A DNA stretch of 64,000 bases from G963701675 sp963701675 (GTDB taxonomy: Bacteria; Planctomycetota; Planctomycetia; Gemmatales; Gemmataceae), in contig OY969623.1 of NCBI GenBank assembly GCA_963701675.1, forward strand, positions 7,006,001-7,070,000. The letters are read 5' to 3'. The translations under genes were made by a program, and so were the position numbers. Below, one piece after another: positions 16,861-25,088 of the stretch; the first letter of the stretch is position 1, and each line of letters opens with the position of its first letter. Below the pieces are notes generated by a model. The model was given only the letters and a program-made list of their open reading frames with translations. It made no database searches and had not been told where the DNA came from.

Positions 16861-18999
16861 TCATTCCGCTATGTGAATGACCATCTGTCCTTGAGTATTA
16901 TGTACGAGACCCGGTTTCAGGACACGGGCCCGGATACGCACCTGGCCCGTACTGGATTCCGCGGTCGGGTCCGTCATGTCAAGCGAGGCGACGATCTCTT
17001 CGTCGATCTCGGCCGCGGTCGGGGTTTTCCAAATGCACAGGTCCTTGTTTTTGTGACCCGTGACGATGAAGGCGCCGTCTGGGGAAAACGCGGCACAAGT
17101 TGCGGCAGACGCCGGGTCGGAAATCAACTTCCTCACCTCGTAGCCGCGACGATCGTTCGTCGTCGGCGCTCGCCAGAGTTGAACCTGGCCTTCGGAGCCA
17201 TCAGAGGTGAGGATGCAATCGCCGTTGGGCGAGAACAATGCAAAGTTGGTGAACGACGCTGCCTTGCTTGGCCGGTGCAGGTATCCTTCGTTCAATCCCT
17301 GCGGAATCGACAGCACTTGTAGCTCCTTGGCGTAGTCGAAGAGCACGCGCGAGCCGTCCGGGCTGGCGGTCAGTTGGCTGACATCGCCGGAGCGATTCGT
17401 CTGAAGCATTTCGCGGGTTTCGCCTTTCTCGCCCAGCTTCCACACGCACAGGGAGTTGTCACGCCCCACGGAAACTAACTGTGCTTTTGGCGTGAATTGC
17501 AGCGACGTGATGATGCCGGTATGGGCGTCGGCAATCGTATAGCGGTGTGAGCTGTCGTCCAGGTTCCAAACTCGAATGTGCCGGTCCTCGCCGGCGCTTG
17601 CGGCGAATCGGCCGTCGGGGCTAATTGCCACGCACGTCACGGCGCCACTGTGCGGCGGATTAAATTCCTTGAAAGGTTCGCCCTCTTTATCGTCGATGCG
17701 GCGAGCCCAGACCTTGCCATCGGCGTCGCCGACGATTCCCCAGTTGGTGCCAGCCGTGGCCGGTGCGCAGGCGACCGATGTTGGCGAAGCGCTGTTGGGG
17801 AGCCGGACGTTCGTGAGGACTCGGGGTGACTCCGGCATCCAAACCCGCAAGTAACGGTCTTCACTCGTGGAAACGATGAGCAACTTACCATCGCGGCCTC
17901 TGCCGACGGCCAGGCTCGTGATGTCCTGCGTGTGGCCTTTCAGTACCCGAAGAGGAGACTGCGCCGCGGCCGCTTCAATCACTAACCGCATGGGCTTGCC
18001 GTTCTTCTCGGCTTCTTCCAAGCGGGAAAGATACTGTCGGCCCAGGAGGCCTTCGCAACGGAGTTCCTTGAGATTCAGGATCTGGAAAACCGGTTCCAGG
18101 TTGCGGACGGATTCGCCTTTGCGCTTGTAGATCATCTTGATCATGCCGTCCGTGCGTGCCTTGATTTCATGAAGCTCCATCATCGTTTGCGCTTGGTCGC
18201 GCTCCAGTTGCGCTTGCTTGTAAGCCTCGGCCTTGCTCATCCATTCTGCCGTTTTGGTTTGATGAACGAGAATAGAGGCCCGGTAATCCTCTTTGGACGT
18301 GGCGCCGCCGCTGCCTAATCCGCCGCCTTTGTAAAGGCGTTCTTGGGACGCCCAGCGTTCGCGAGTTTCTTCTTTGGTTTTCGAGGCGGCCTCGAGGTCG
18401 TTCTTGGCGACGTTGATTTTCGCCGACTTGATCGCGAAATCGTCTCGCGCCAGTCGATCATCCAGCCGGGCGAGCATATCCCCTTCTTTGACTTCGTCGC
18501 CTTCGCGGAGTTCATAGTAATGACGTACGCGCTTGCGTTTGTACTTTTGAGTGTCTTGCTTCGCTTCACCGTTTATGACCTTGTCTTTGGGGTCATCGAC
18601 CTGGTTGGAGACGTCGATCATTTCTACTTCATCGATTTTCTTGATGCGGTCTTTCTTGTCGGCGGGGATCTTGTCCAACTCGGATTCGTCGAGGTACTTC
18701 CCGATGAAATCGATCACGCCGTCTCTCTGAGCAGGGACTTCCTGTTTCTGGTCTGCGGTCAGCCGGCAATCATCGACCACAATCGGATCACCGGACGATT
18801 TCCGTTCCGCGGTTGCCTGCCGCGTGCTGGGCGGGATCGGCGTGGCGGCGTAAAGCGGGCCGCCGATGTCTTTGTCGCGCTGATCCACCGCGTCCGGGCT
18901 GCGTGTAGAAGTCCCCGTCGCGGGGACGTCGCCGGAGCATGCGGCGAGCGGCAACAAGACGGCGCCCACACCAATAACAGATAACAATCGACGCAACAT
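16861..18999 (-). CDS. Lipoprotein: HlyD-like adaptor fused to a WD40 propeller
   Basis: 712 residues. A lipoprotein signal (LLSVIGVGAVLLPLAAC) is followed by an adaptor module: a biotinyl-lipoyl-like half (DGVIDFIGKYL; RHYYELREGDEVKEGDMLAR), a long coiled coil (about residues 190-300, AKNDLEAASKTKEETRERWA to YKQAQLERDQAQTMMEL) and the returning half (IKARTDGMIKMIYKRKGESV). From about residue 355 there are seven WD40 repeats beginning VLKGHTQDITSLAVGRGRDG, with VRVW-like ends (RYLRVW, RHIRVWNLDD, NSLCVWKLG, KDLCIWK). A propeller attached to a membrane fusion protein is unusual. It is 44 bases upstream of the M50/HlyD gene. Confidence 0.82.
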   Translation of the reverse strand: MLRRLLSVIGVGAVLLPLAACSGDVPATGTSTRSPDAVDQRDKDIGGPLYAATPIPPSTRQATAERKSSGDPIVVDDCRLTADQKQEVPAQRDGVIDFIGKYLDESELDKIPADKKDRIKKIDEVEMIDVSNQVDDPKDKVINGEAKQDTQKYKRKRVRHYYELREGDEVKEGDMLARLDDRLARDDFAIKSAKINVAKNDLEAASKTKEETRERWASQERLYKGGGLGSGGATSKEDYRASILVHQTKTAEWMSKAEAYKQAQLERDQAQTMMELHEIKARTDGMIKMIYKRKGESVRNLEPVFQILNLKELRCEGLLGRQYLSRLEEAEKNGKPMRLVIEAAAAQSPLRVLKGHTQDITSLAVGRGRDGKLLIVSTSEDRYLRVWMPESPRVLTNVRLPNSASPTSVACAPATAGTNWGIVGDADGKVWARRIDDKEGEPFKEFNPPHSGAVTCVAISPDGRFAASAGEDRHIRVWNLDDSSHRYTIADAHTGIITSLQFTPKAQLVSVGRDNSLCVWKLGEKGETREMLQTNRSGDVSQLTASPDGSRVLFDYAKELQVLSIPQGLNEGYLHRPSKAASFTNFALFSPNGDCILTSDGSEGQVQLWRAPTTNDRRGYEVRKLISDPASAATCAAFSPDGAFIVTGHKNKDLCIWKTPTAAEIDEEIVASLDMTDPTAESSTGQVRIRARVLKPGLVHNTQGQMVIHIAE

Positions 19000-19063
19000 G
19001 TTAATTTCTCCCGTTGCCCGGCTCTAGGTTGCCGGGCTGTTTATTTGATGATTTGCGGTTCGC

Positions 19064-21151
19064 TTAAAAGAAGAACACCACGTTTTCGTAGAAGAACTCC
19101 CACAGGCCATAGAACAACGAGTAGCCCATCGGACGATTGCCGCAACGGATTTTCGTGTGCACTTCCGTACCCGCCGTGAGCAAGTCGCGCGGAATAGGCT
19201 TCGTGATGCCGGCACCCTTAATACGCACCGTCGCTAACACCGTCGGCTCGGTGGCGTTCGGATCGTCCTTGTCCGGCACCGCTTCGCCGGCGATCTTGTC
19301 GCGACTGAGTTTACCGGTGAACGTGTCGGTTGGCGTGCTGGCTAAAAGGAGATCGACGTCCAGTTCGTTGGTTTGCAGCTTGTCGAATGCCCGTTTGATT
19401 TGGCCGATGTGTTTTTGGGGTATCTTCAGTTCGATTTCCCAATCGCCCTGGTCATCGCCGACGCGCAAGATCGGTTGCGTTGGCTTGACATAACTATTGG
19501 TGAACTGCTCATGGAAACCCCAGTTGAGGATCTTGCCGTTCATCGGAGACTTCAGGTAGAACTCGCCCGACTCATTGGCGGCGTTGATCCGCGTGCGCAG
19601 TTCTCGGAGCTCACGCGATTTGGAATCCAGTTCAACCCTCTTGGACTGTATCTCGGAAATAATGCGCAGTTTCTCGCCTGGCTGCGGTTGTCCTCCCGCG
19701 GATAGCTGGAGATTGAGGGATTCGATCACCGCCTGGAGCTGTGCGATGTTCGATAAATTCTCTTCGATCTTCATTCGGATGTTCATGTCGCGCATCAGCA
19801 CCAACAACGTTCCTTCCCGGACGTTGGACCCGGGCTTGACGTTGCCTTCGAAACGAACCACCGTGGCGTCGACGGGGGAGAAAATGTACTGCCGCTTCTC
19901 CGGCAACAACTGGCCGGTGGCGCTCATCTTGAGCGGATAGGGACAGAAAAGCATGAGGCCCAAAAGGATGGTGACGATCGCGAGAATGGAATACAGGATG
20001 GCTCGCGTTTTGCCGCCCAGGCCCTCTTGAACCTTGGCAAGGGGACGCCAGAGGAACCGAAGCGGAATGCGCTTGTGTTCGACGGCGTTGTACAGTGCAC
20101 TGGTCGCGTGTTTGCCGACGACCTCGAGTCGGGCCATCAGCTGTTCGGTGGACGCGCCGGGTTCAAAACATTCCATCAAAATGGCAGAGCGCGGCGGTTT
20201 CTTGCCGTCCTGTTCGCGCTCGTCCTTGAGTGGCAGGGCAACGAGTAGCTTACTGCTGCTCTCGGCCAGATATTCGTCGAGAGCGTGAAGAACCTTGGGC
20301 GGAAGGGCTTCGTCTTTCGTGCCGCTATAAACGAGCTTCTCGCCCCAGCCGATCACGGCATCCATCAGTTTCCGCATGAGCACGACGAGATTGGATCGCT
20401 TCTCAACAATGTCGGCGCCGCTAATCGCTTCGATCTTGACCTTTCGGCCTTCCCGGACGCCGACGCTGACACGGTCGCACTCGATCAGACGGCGACCCTC
20501 GTTGACGATCATGTAGCTGACTTCGGTCGGATTCAGGCTACCGTGAACCTGCTTGGCAAATCCTTCCAGCTGCGTCCACAGTTGCTGTTGGCCGACAATC
20601 TGCCGAAGTTGCCGGTTACGAAGATAGATCGATGCGAGGTGGGCCAGCCGACCGAGGAACTGCAGAAAACCAGGGATCGCCTGCGGATTACGCCCGGGTT
20701 GTTGCCAAATCTCTACGAGCCCCGAGATATTTTGTTCGACAATGATGGGCACCATCAGGATGTCGTAAGCCGTCGGGTTGCCGGCGGCGGCCTGGTTGCC
20801 CTGCGCGGCGCCGGTGCTGGAATGCGGCGGGATGTGCATCGGTCTGCCTTGCGTGACCGCCTGCCGCAGGAGTTCGTCGTGGCTCTGACGAATGTTTTCT
20901 TCATGTAATCCGACTTGCTGCAAATTGATTTGGTGTTGCAGCTGGAGGTGTCCTTGCGCGGTTCGGACCCACACCGCGCCGGATGGCGCCGCCAATCCTT
21001 GCAACGCCCGTTTCAAGAACTCACCAAAGTAATCCTGCGGCGGGATGTCCATCTCCGATAGATGGCCGACTTCTTCGAACAGCCGGTTGATCTGCCGCCG
21101 GGTTTCTTCGATGAGATTGGGATTAACCTGGGGGTTGGTATCTACACTCAC
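19064..21151 (-). CDS. GAF-domain HlyD-family membrane fusion protein
   Basis: 695 residues from a GTG at 21151 preceded by GAGGCG. The N-terminal 400 residues look like two tandem GAF-like domains (GAVWVRTAQGHLQLQHQINL and ILMVPIIVEQNISGLVEIWQ; then VSYMIVNEGRRLIECDRVSV and LLVALPLKDERE). One membrane helix follows (AILYSILAIVTILLGLMLFC). The outer part is a HlyD module: ATGQLLPEKRQYIFSPVDAT, NVKPGSNVREGTLLVLM, a coiled coil, FYLKSPMNGKILNWG and a beta-barrel. It ends YGLWEFFYENVVFFF. The domain order suggests cytoplasmic small-ligand sensing coupled to a periplasmic adaptor. It is the first gene of the operon; the next starts 64 bases on. Confidence 0.83.
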   Translation of the reverse strand: MSVDTNPQVNPNLIEETRRQINRLFEEVGHLSEMDIPPQDYFGEFLKRALQGLAAPSGAVWVRTAQGHLQLQHQINLQQVGLHEENIRQSHDELLRQAVTQGRPMHIPPHSSTGAAQGNQAAAGNPTAYDILMVPIIVEQNISGLVEIWQQPGRNPQAIPGFLQFLGRLAHLASIYLRNRQLRQIVGQQQLWTQLEGFAKQVHGSLNPTEVSYMIVNEGRRLIECDRVSVGVREGRKVKIEAISGADIVEKRSNLVVLMRKLMDAVIGWGEKLVYSGTKDEALPPKVLHALDEYLAESSSKLLVALPLKDEREQDGKKPPRSAILMECFEPGASTEQLMARLEVVGKHATSALYNAVEHKRIPLRFLWRPLAKVQEGLGGKTRAILYSILAIVTILLGLMLFCPYPLKMSATGQLLPEKRQYIFSPVDATVVRFEGNVKPGSNVREGTLLVLMRDMNIRMKIEENLSNIAQLQAVIESLNLQLSAGGQPQPGEKLRIISEIQSKRVELDSKSRELRELRTRINAANESGEFYLKSPMNGKILNWGFHEQFTNSYVKPTQPILRVGDDQGDWEIELKIPQKHIGQIKRAFDKLQTNELDVDLLLASTPTDTFTGKLSRDKIAGEAVPDKDDPNATEPTVLATVRIKGAGITKPIPRDLLTAGTEVHTKIRCGNRPMGYSLFYGLWEFFYENVVFFF

Positions 21152-21487
21152 GGAATCGCCTCGTAGGTAAAATGAGCCGCGGTCATGCGACGGTATGCAA
21201 TTGTAAGACAAAATCCGGCACGGGGATGCATCCGCACCCTCGCGTCACGGTTGGAATCGCTAAAACGCCTCGCGTCGAGGCGCCTATGGTAATCGAATGG
21301 AAACTCCAGATTACTCTGTCCCGTAGAAAGCGTGTATTCTGTCAGATATTTCGGCGCCCGGCAACTCAATTCCACCCGTCATTCCGAGATTTTCGGACGC
21401 TTGAGGCATTGTCCGGGGAGCCGCCTATCCGGCTCTCCTATGGTATACCGTTAAGCGTAAACAACCTTCCGCTTTTTAAGGGCGACC
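21152..21487. other. Divergent intergenic region upstream of the export operon and the CDGSH gene
   Basis: About 336 bases between two divergent transcription units, so promoters in both directions are expected. A hairpin CGCCTCG-CGT-CGAGGCG lies at about 21261-21278. I cannot identify a convincing -35/-10 pair by eye. The bases just before 21488 (AAGGGCGACC) give the CDGSH gene its ribosome site. Confidence 0.4.
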
Positions 21488-21715
21488 ATGTCAGAACCGT
21501 TAACCATCCGCTGCCGTGAAAATGGTCCATTCGTCATTGTGGGACCGGTACGCGTCGTCGATCACGCGGGTATCGAATTTCCGATCCCTGCCGAGAAGGA
21601 CAAAGTTGCCCTTTGCCGGTGCGGGCACTCCGCGATCAAGCCTTTTTGTGACGGCTCCCACAAGACCAGCGGCTTCCAAGCTTGCGAGCTAGCGGCCAAG
21701 CCGGCGGGGGCGTAA
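21488..21715 (+). CDS. CDGSH iron-sulfur domain protein
   Basis: 75 residues. The signature is CRCGHSAIKPFCDGSHKTSGF, i.e. C-x-C...C-x2-H-type 2Fe-2S binding by three cysteines and a histidine in the CDGSH motif. These small proteins bind a labile 2Fe-2S cluster and are linked to redox sensing or iron-sulfur transfer. It stands 77 bases ahead of nuoI on the same strand and may be co-transcribed with the complex I genes. Confidence 0.92.
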   Translation: MSEPLTIRCRENGPFVIVGPVRVVDHAGIEFPIPAEKDKVALCRCGHSAIKPFCDGSHKTSGFQACELAAKPAGA

Positions 21716-21792
21716 CTCGACGACTCAGATAGCTCTCATATAATTCCGATTGTGGATCCCTGAACTTTAAGCCGCAAGAACACGATCATACT

Positions 21793-22359
21793 ATGCGCGA
21801 GTGGCTTCGAAACGTGTACCTGTCCGTCAAGACGGTCGGGCAGGGCATGTACATAACACTTTGGTATTTCTTCCAGACCTACCACCGCAAGGCATTTACC
21901 CAGCAATTCGAGTATCCGGAACTTCCCGTGGCCGTTAAGCCGCGGTACCGAGGTTTCCACCGTTTCGACCTGACCACGTGCATCGGTTGCGATAAGTGCG
22001 CTCGGGCATGCCCGGTTGATTGCATCTATATCGAGAAAATCAAGAACCCGGTGGGCAAAGGTTTTCGCGTGAACGGGTTCAAGATCGACTACACGAAGTG
22101 CATGTTCTGCGCATTGTGTGTCGATCCGTGTCCGGTTGATTGCATCTACATGGGATCGACCCACGACCAGAGTTGCTACAGCCGAGATGGATGCATCATC
22201 GACTTTGCCAAGCTGCCCATCGAGGTAGCATGGGGCCAGGCGACGCTCAACCCGACCGCGGTGGCAGCATCCAAGCTTCAGGCCGTGCCGGTCTGGACCA
22301 AGCCGCCCGATCCGCCGCCCCCCCCGAAGCCGGCGGCTGCACCAGTGGCGGCGAAATAG
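21793..22359 (+). CDS. nuoI: NADH-quinone oxidoreductase subunit I
   Basis: 188 residues with two 4Fe-4S motifs: CIGCDKCARACPVDCI and CMFCALCVDPCPVDCIYMG. These hold clusters N6a and N6b of complex I, on the electron path to quinone in the peripheral arm at the membrane. Order and spacing of the cysteines are complete. The C-terminal tail is proline-alanine rich (PPDPPPPPKPAAAP) and probably dispensable. Here nuoI is the first nuo gene, ahead of nuoA, whereas in the usual bacterial operon it follows nuoH. Confidence 0.96.
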   Translation: MREWLRNVYLSVKTVGQGMYITLWYFFQTYHRKAFTQQFEYPELPVAVKPRYRGFHRFDLTTCIGCDKCARACPVDCIYIEKIKNPVGKGFRVNGFKIDYTKCMFCALCVDPCPVDCIYMGSTHDQSCYSRDGCIIDFAKLPIEVAWGQATLNPTAVAASKLQAVPVWTKPPDPPPPPKPAAAPVAAK

Positions 22360-22388
22360 TCTGAACGAAACGGTACCGAGGAGAAAGC

Positions 22389-22826
22389 ATGCCAGCCGGC
22401 CGACCGACACGAAAGAAACGATACTTCACTGTTGCCGAGGCCAATGCTACCCTGCCCTTGGTGCGCGCGATCGTGGACGACATCACCACGCTGGCCCAGC
22501 AGCTTCAAGAACGCCATGAGCTTTTGATGCGTGTGTTGCCCGATGGCCGGACCGCGGGAGACGCCCATCGCGAAGAACTGGCGCACGTGCAAGCGGAATT
22601 CGACCGTGAGCAGGAGCGGATGCAGGAGTACGAACGCGAGCTTCGTGAACTGGGTGTTGAACTAAAGGACTACCGCACTGGCTTGATCGATTTCCCGTGC
22701 TGGATGGGGAACCGCGAAGTGTATTTGTGTTGGCGGCGCGGTGAACCGGAAGTGGCCCACTGGCATGAACTGGATGCGGGTGTCGCGGGACGGCAGAAAC
22801 TGGCACTCGAAACTGTCCCTCGCTAA
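22389..22826 (+). CDS. DUF2203 family protein
   Basis: 145 residues: RYFTVAEANATLPLVRAIVD at the N-terminus, a long charged coiled coil in the middle (EELAHVQAEFDREQERMQEY) and GVELKDYRTGLIDFPCW, VYLCWRRGEPEVAHWHELDA at the end. This is the complete DUF2203 pattern. The function is unknown. It lies 29 bases after nuoI and 10 bases before nuoA and so is embedded in the operon. Confidence 0.88.
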   Translation: MPAGRPTRKKRYFTVAEANATLPLVRAIVDDITTLAQQLQERHELLMRVLPDGRTAGDAHREELAHVQAEFDREQERMQEYERELRELGVELKDYRTGLIDFPCWMGNREVYLCWRRGEPEVAHWHELDAGVAGRQKLALETVPR

Positions 22827-22836
22827 GGTGACGAAT

Positions 22837-23388
22837 ATGACGGGCTTGGTCGCAATTCTGTTGATCTTCCTCGGCGTTGGCGTCTTCTTCGTCTTCTTTC
22901 ATTTGGTGTTGGGCCGCGTCGTCCGGCCCACCCGGCCGGACCCCGACAAGCTCACCATTTACGAATGCGGCGAACCGACCATCGGCAGCGCTTGGGTGCA
23001 GTTCGACTTACGCTACTACGTCATCGCCCTGCTGTTCGTCATTTTCGATGTGGAGGTTGCCTTCTTCTTTCCGTGGGCGGTCGTGTTCGGCCGTTCCATA
23101 TCACTCGCGGACGAAAACCTGCCGCCGGAACAGCGGGCGGCTTACACGGCTGAGCTAATACCGGGATTCAAACCGACGCCGGTGGAACCTGGCATCGAAC
23201 CCGCCGCCGCCAAGAGCTTTGCCTGGCTCGCACTTATCGATATCCTCGTGTTCTTCGGTGTGTTGTTGGTCGGGTTCGCGTATCTGTGGAAGCGTGGCGA
23301 CATTGATTGGGTGCGCAGCATGGCGGCCGAGAGAGCAGCGGCCGGGCGCGAAACCGGTCCGCCTGTCTTGTCGGGAATCACTCGCTGA
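22837..23388 (+). CDS. nuoA: NADH-quinone oxidoreductase subunit A
   Basis: 183 residues from the ATG at 22837. Three membrane helices: VAILLIFLGVGVFFVFFHLV, YYVIALLFVIFDVEVAFFFP (with the conserved FDVE acidic motif) and LALIDILVFFGVLLVGFAYL. KLTIYECGEPTIGSAW is the conserved ECG loop. The segment between helices two and three is longer than in the E. coli protein. It is a membrane subunit of complex I near the quinone site. Confidence 0.95.
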   Translation: MTGLVAILLIFLGVGVFFVFFHLVLGRVVRPTRPDPDKLTIYECGEPTIGSAWVQFDLRYYVIALLFVIFDVEVAFFFPWAVVFGRSISLADENLPPEQRAAYTAELIPGFKPTPVEPGIEPAAAKSFAWLALIDILVFFGVLLVGFAYLWKRGDIDWVRSMAAERAAAGRETGPPVLSGITR

Positions 23389-23403
23389 GAGGTTGCAAAC
23401 GAA

Positions 23404-24036
23404 ATGGGATGGATAGACGGAAGACTGGAAGAAAGCTTCATCACCACGACGCTGGAACAAGCCATCAACTGGGCCCGCGAATCGAGCATGTGGCCGATGA
23501 CGTTCGGGCTCGCTTGCTGTGCCATTGAGATGATGGCGACGGGTGCATCGCGTTTCGACATGGACCGCTTCGGCGCCGGCGCCTTTCGTGCCACGCCTCG
23601 GCAAGCGGATTTGATGATCGTCGCCGGCACCGTCAATTTCAAGATGGCGAGCCGCGTTCGCCGCCTCTATAACCAGATGCCGGACCCGAAGTTCGTCATC
23701 GCCATGGGGGCCTGCACGTGTGGCGGCGGCCCTTACTACAAGTACGGCTACAACGTGGTGAAGGGCGTGGACCTGGTAGTTCCCGTCGATGTCTACGTGC
23801 CCGGCTGTCCGCCACGGCCCGAAGCGCTGCTCGAAGGCTTGATGCGGATTCAGGACAAAGTTCGCGGCATGAAGTCGCTCACCAAGGAACAGCCGATCGA
23901 AGTTCCGATCCCGGCACGTACCGGCTACACCTTGCTGCCGCCGGAGCTTTCGGATCCCGATCCCGTGAAGGCGATTGAGAAGCAAAACGAATATGCCCGG
24001 CGCACCAAGGAACGCGCCACACCTGCAAAGGCCTAA
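23404..24036 (+). CDS. nuoB: NADH-quinone oxidoreductase subunit B
   Basis: 210 residues. The N2 cluster ligands are in FGLACCAIEMM, AMGACTCGGG and VPGCPPRPEALLEGL. LEQAINWARESSMWPMTFG and RQADLMIVAGTVNFKMA are typical. It carries the terminal 4Fe-4S cluster that reduces quinone, together with NuoD. A C-terminal extension of about 40 residues (PIPARTGYTLLPPELSDPDP onwards) is beyond the conserved domain. It follows nuoA by 15 bases. Confidence 0.96.
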   Translation: MGWIDGRLEESFITTTLEQAINWARESSMWPMTFGLACCAIEMMATGASRFDMDRFGAGAFRATPRQADLMIVAGTVNFKMASRVRRLYNQMPDPKFVIAMGACTCGGGPYYKYGYNVVKGVDLVVPVDVYVPGCPPRPEALLEGLMRIQDKVRGMKSLTKEQPIEVPIPARTGYTLLPPELSDPDPVKAIEKQNEYARRTKERATPAKA

Positions 24037-24063
24037 CGCTGCTTGCGGCTTAGCGATACCATC

Positions 24064-24594
24064 ATGACTCCATCGGAAATCTCCGAGACCCTCGAACAAC
24101 GGTTCCCCGGGCGCATCAAAGACAAAAAGCTAGACGCTATCGATCCCTTCGTGGTCGTCGAAGCTGCCGACATCGTTGAAATCTGTCAGTTTCTCCGCGA
24201 CGACTCGCGGCTGCGTTTCGAGTTGCTGAATTGCATCAGCGGAGTCGATTACCTGGAACCTGATCCGAAGAAAGCGCCCAAAGCCGGGTTCGAACCCCAT
24301 ATGGAAGTGGTCTACCACTTGTCAAGCTTGACGCATCGCCATCGATTCGTGCTAAAGGTGATGCTGCCACGTTGGAAGGGCGACAAGCCCGGCGAACTTC
24401 CCGAGGTTCCTTCCGTTACCTCGATATGGCGAGCCGCCGACTGGCACGAACGAGAGGTTTATGACCTGTGCGGAGTGCGTTTCACCGGCCATCCGGAATT
24501 GACGCGAATTCTGCTCTCCGACGATTGGCAGGGACACCCGCTGCGGAAGGATTACGAATTCCCGCTGGAGTACCATGGCATTCGCGGAAGGTAA
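24064..24594 (+). CDS. nuoC: NADH-quinone oxidoreductase subunit C
   Basis: 176 residues from the ATG at 24064. The family signature is clear: VYHLSSLTHRHRFVLKV, SIWRAADWHEREVYDLCGVR and FTGHPELTRILLSDDWQGHP followed by LRKDYEFP. It is the 30-kDa-type hydrophilic subunit packed against NuoD. The bases before the start (TGCTTGCGGCTTAG) match one arm of the GCCGCAAGCGGC element at 8805-8843. It is separated from nuoD by a toxin-antitoxin pair. Confidence 0.95.
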   Translation: MTPSEISETLEQRFPGRIKDKKLDAIDPFVVVEAADIVEICQFLRDDSRLRFELLNCISGVDYLEPDPKKAPKAGFEPHMEVVYHLSSLTHRHRFVLKVMLPRWKGDKPGELPEVPSVTSIWRAADWHEREVYDLCGVRFTGHPELTRILLSDDWQGHPLRKDYEFPLEYHGIRGR

Positions 24595-24603
24595 GGAGAA
24601 GTC

Positions 24604-24918
24604 ATGACTAGAAAAGAAAGCATCCTCCGCATGATTGAAAAACTGGACGATGATGTGAGTCTCGACCAGGTAGTGTACCACTTGGAGTTTATGCGAACGG
24701 TCGAGGCACGACTGGAGGAAGCCGAGCACGGTCAATGGGTGGCCCACGACGAGTTCTTTGCTAGTTTGCGGGGGGACAATGAAAAAGGCAAAGATCGTGT
24801 GGCTTCCGAGCGCAAAAATCGATCTGGTGCGAATTCAAAACGAAATAGCCAAACAAGTACCGCGAACCGCGGCAGCGTTCGTAAGACGACTGGAAAACGC
24901 CACAAGAAGGCTTCATGA
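24604..24918 (+). CDS. Antitoxin-like protein of a ParE/RelE-type module
   Basis: The N-terminal about 57 residues (MTRKESILRMIEKLDDDVSL, DQVVYHLEFMRTVEARLEEA, GQWVAHDEFFASLRG) look like a short antitoxin. The rest (NEKGKDRVASERKNRSGANS and onward) is low-complexity and overlaps the toxin gene by about 140 bases. The frame passes through a run of six G at 24770-24775; with seven G it would read GGQ and stop at a TGA overlapping the toxin's ATG (ATGA), a usual arrangement. So the true protein may be only about 59 residues long. Confidence 0.65.
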   Translation: MTRKESILRMIEKLDDDVSLDQVVYHLEFMRTVEARLEEAEHGQWVAHDEFFASLRGDNEKGKDRVASERKNRSGANSKRNSQTSTANRGSVRKTTGKRHKKAS

Positions 24919-25087
24919 TTTTCCAGAGATCGGCGGATTGGTCCCGGAGTTCGAGCATATTGGCCTGCGGGAATTGATCCGAGGGAACTATCGCATTGTG
25001 TACCGCTATAGCGAGCGACGTGTGGAGATCCTAGGAGTCTTTCACGGTGCGCAGCAATTGACCGAACGCAAACTCCCTGAGCTGTAA
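24779..25087 (+). CDS. ParE/RelE-family toxin
   Basis: 102 residues from the ATG at 24779, preceded by the G run. KIVWLPSAKIDLVRIQNEIA, FPEIGGLVPEFEHIGLRELI and GNYRIVYRYSERRVEILGVF are typical of ParE/RelE toxins (the RELI...YRIVYR core). Members poison gyrase or cleave mRNA on the ribosome; which applies is unclear. Position between nuoC and nuoD, with the stop one base before the nuoD ATG, places it within the complex I operon. Confidence 0.82.
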   Translation: MKKAKIVWLPSAKIDLVRIQNEIAKQVPRTAAAFVRRLENATRRLHDFPEIGGLVPEFEHIGLRELIRGNYRIVYRYSERRVEILGVFHGAQQLTERKLPEL

Positions 25088-25088
25088 C

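Noticed and set aside
24280..24300. GGGTTCGAACCCC, a T-arm-like sequence
   Set aside because: It lies inside nuoC in the coding frame, with no D arm, anticodon arm or acceptor stem around it.
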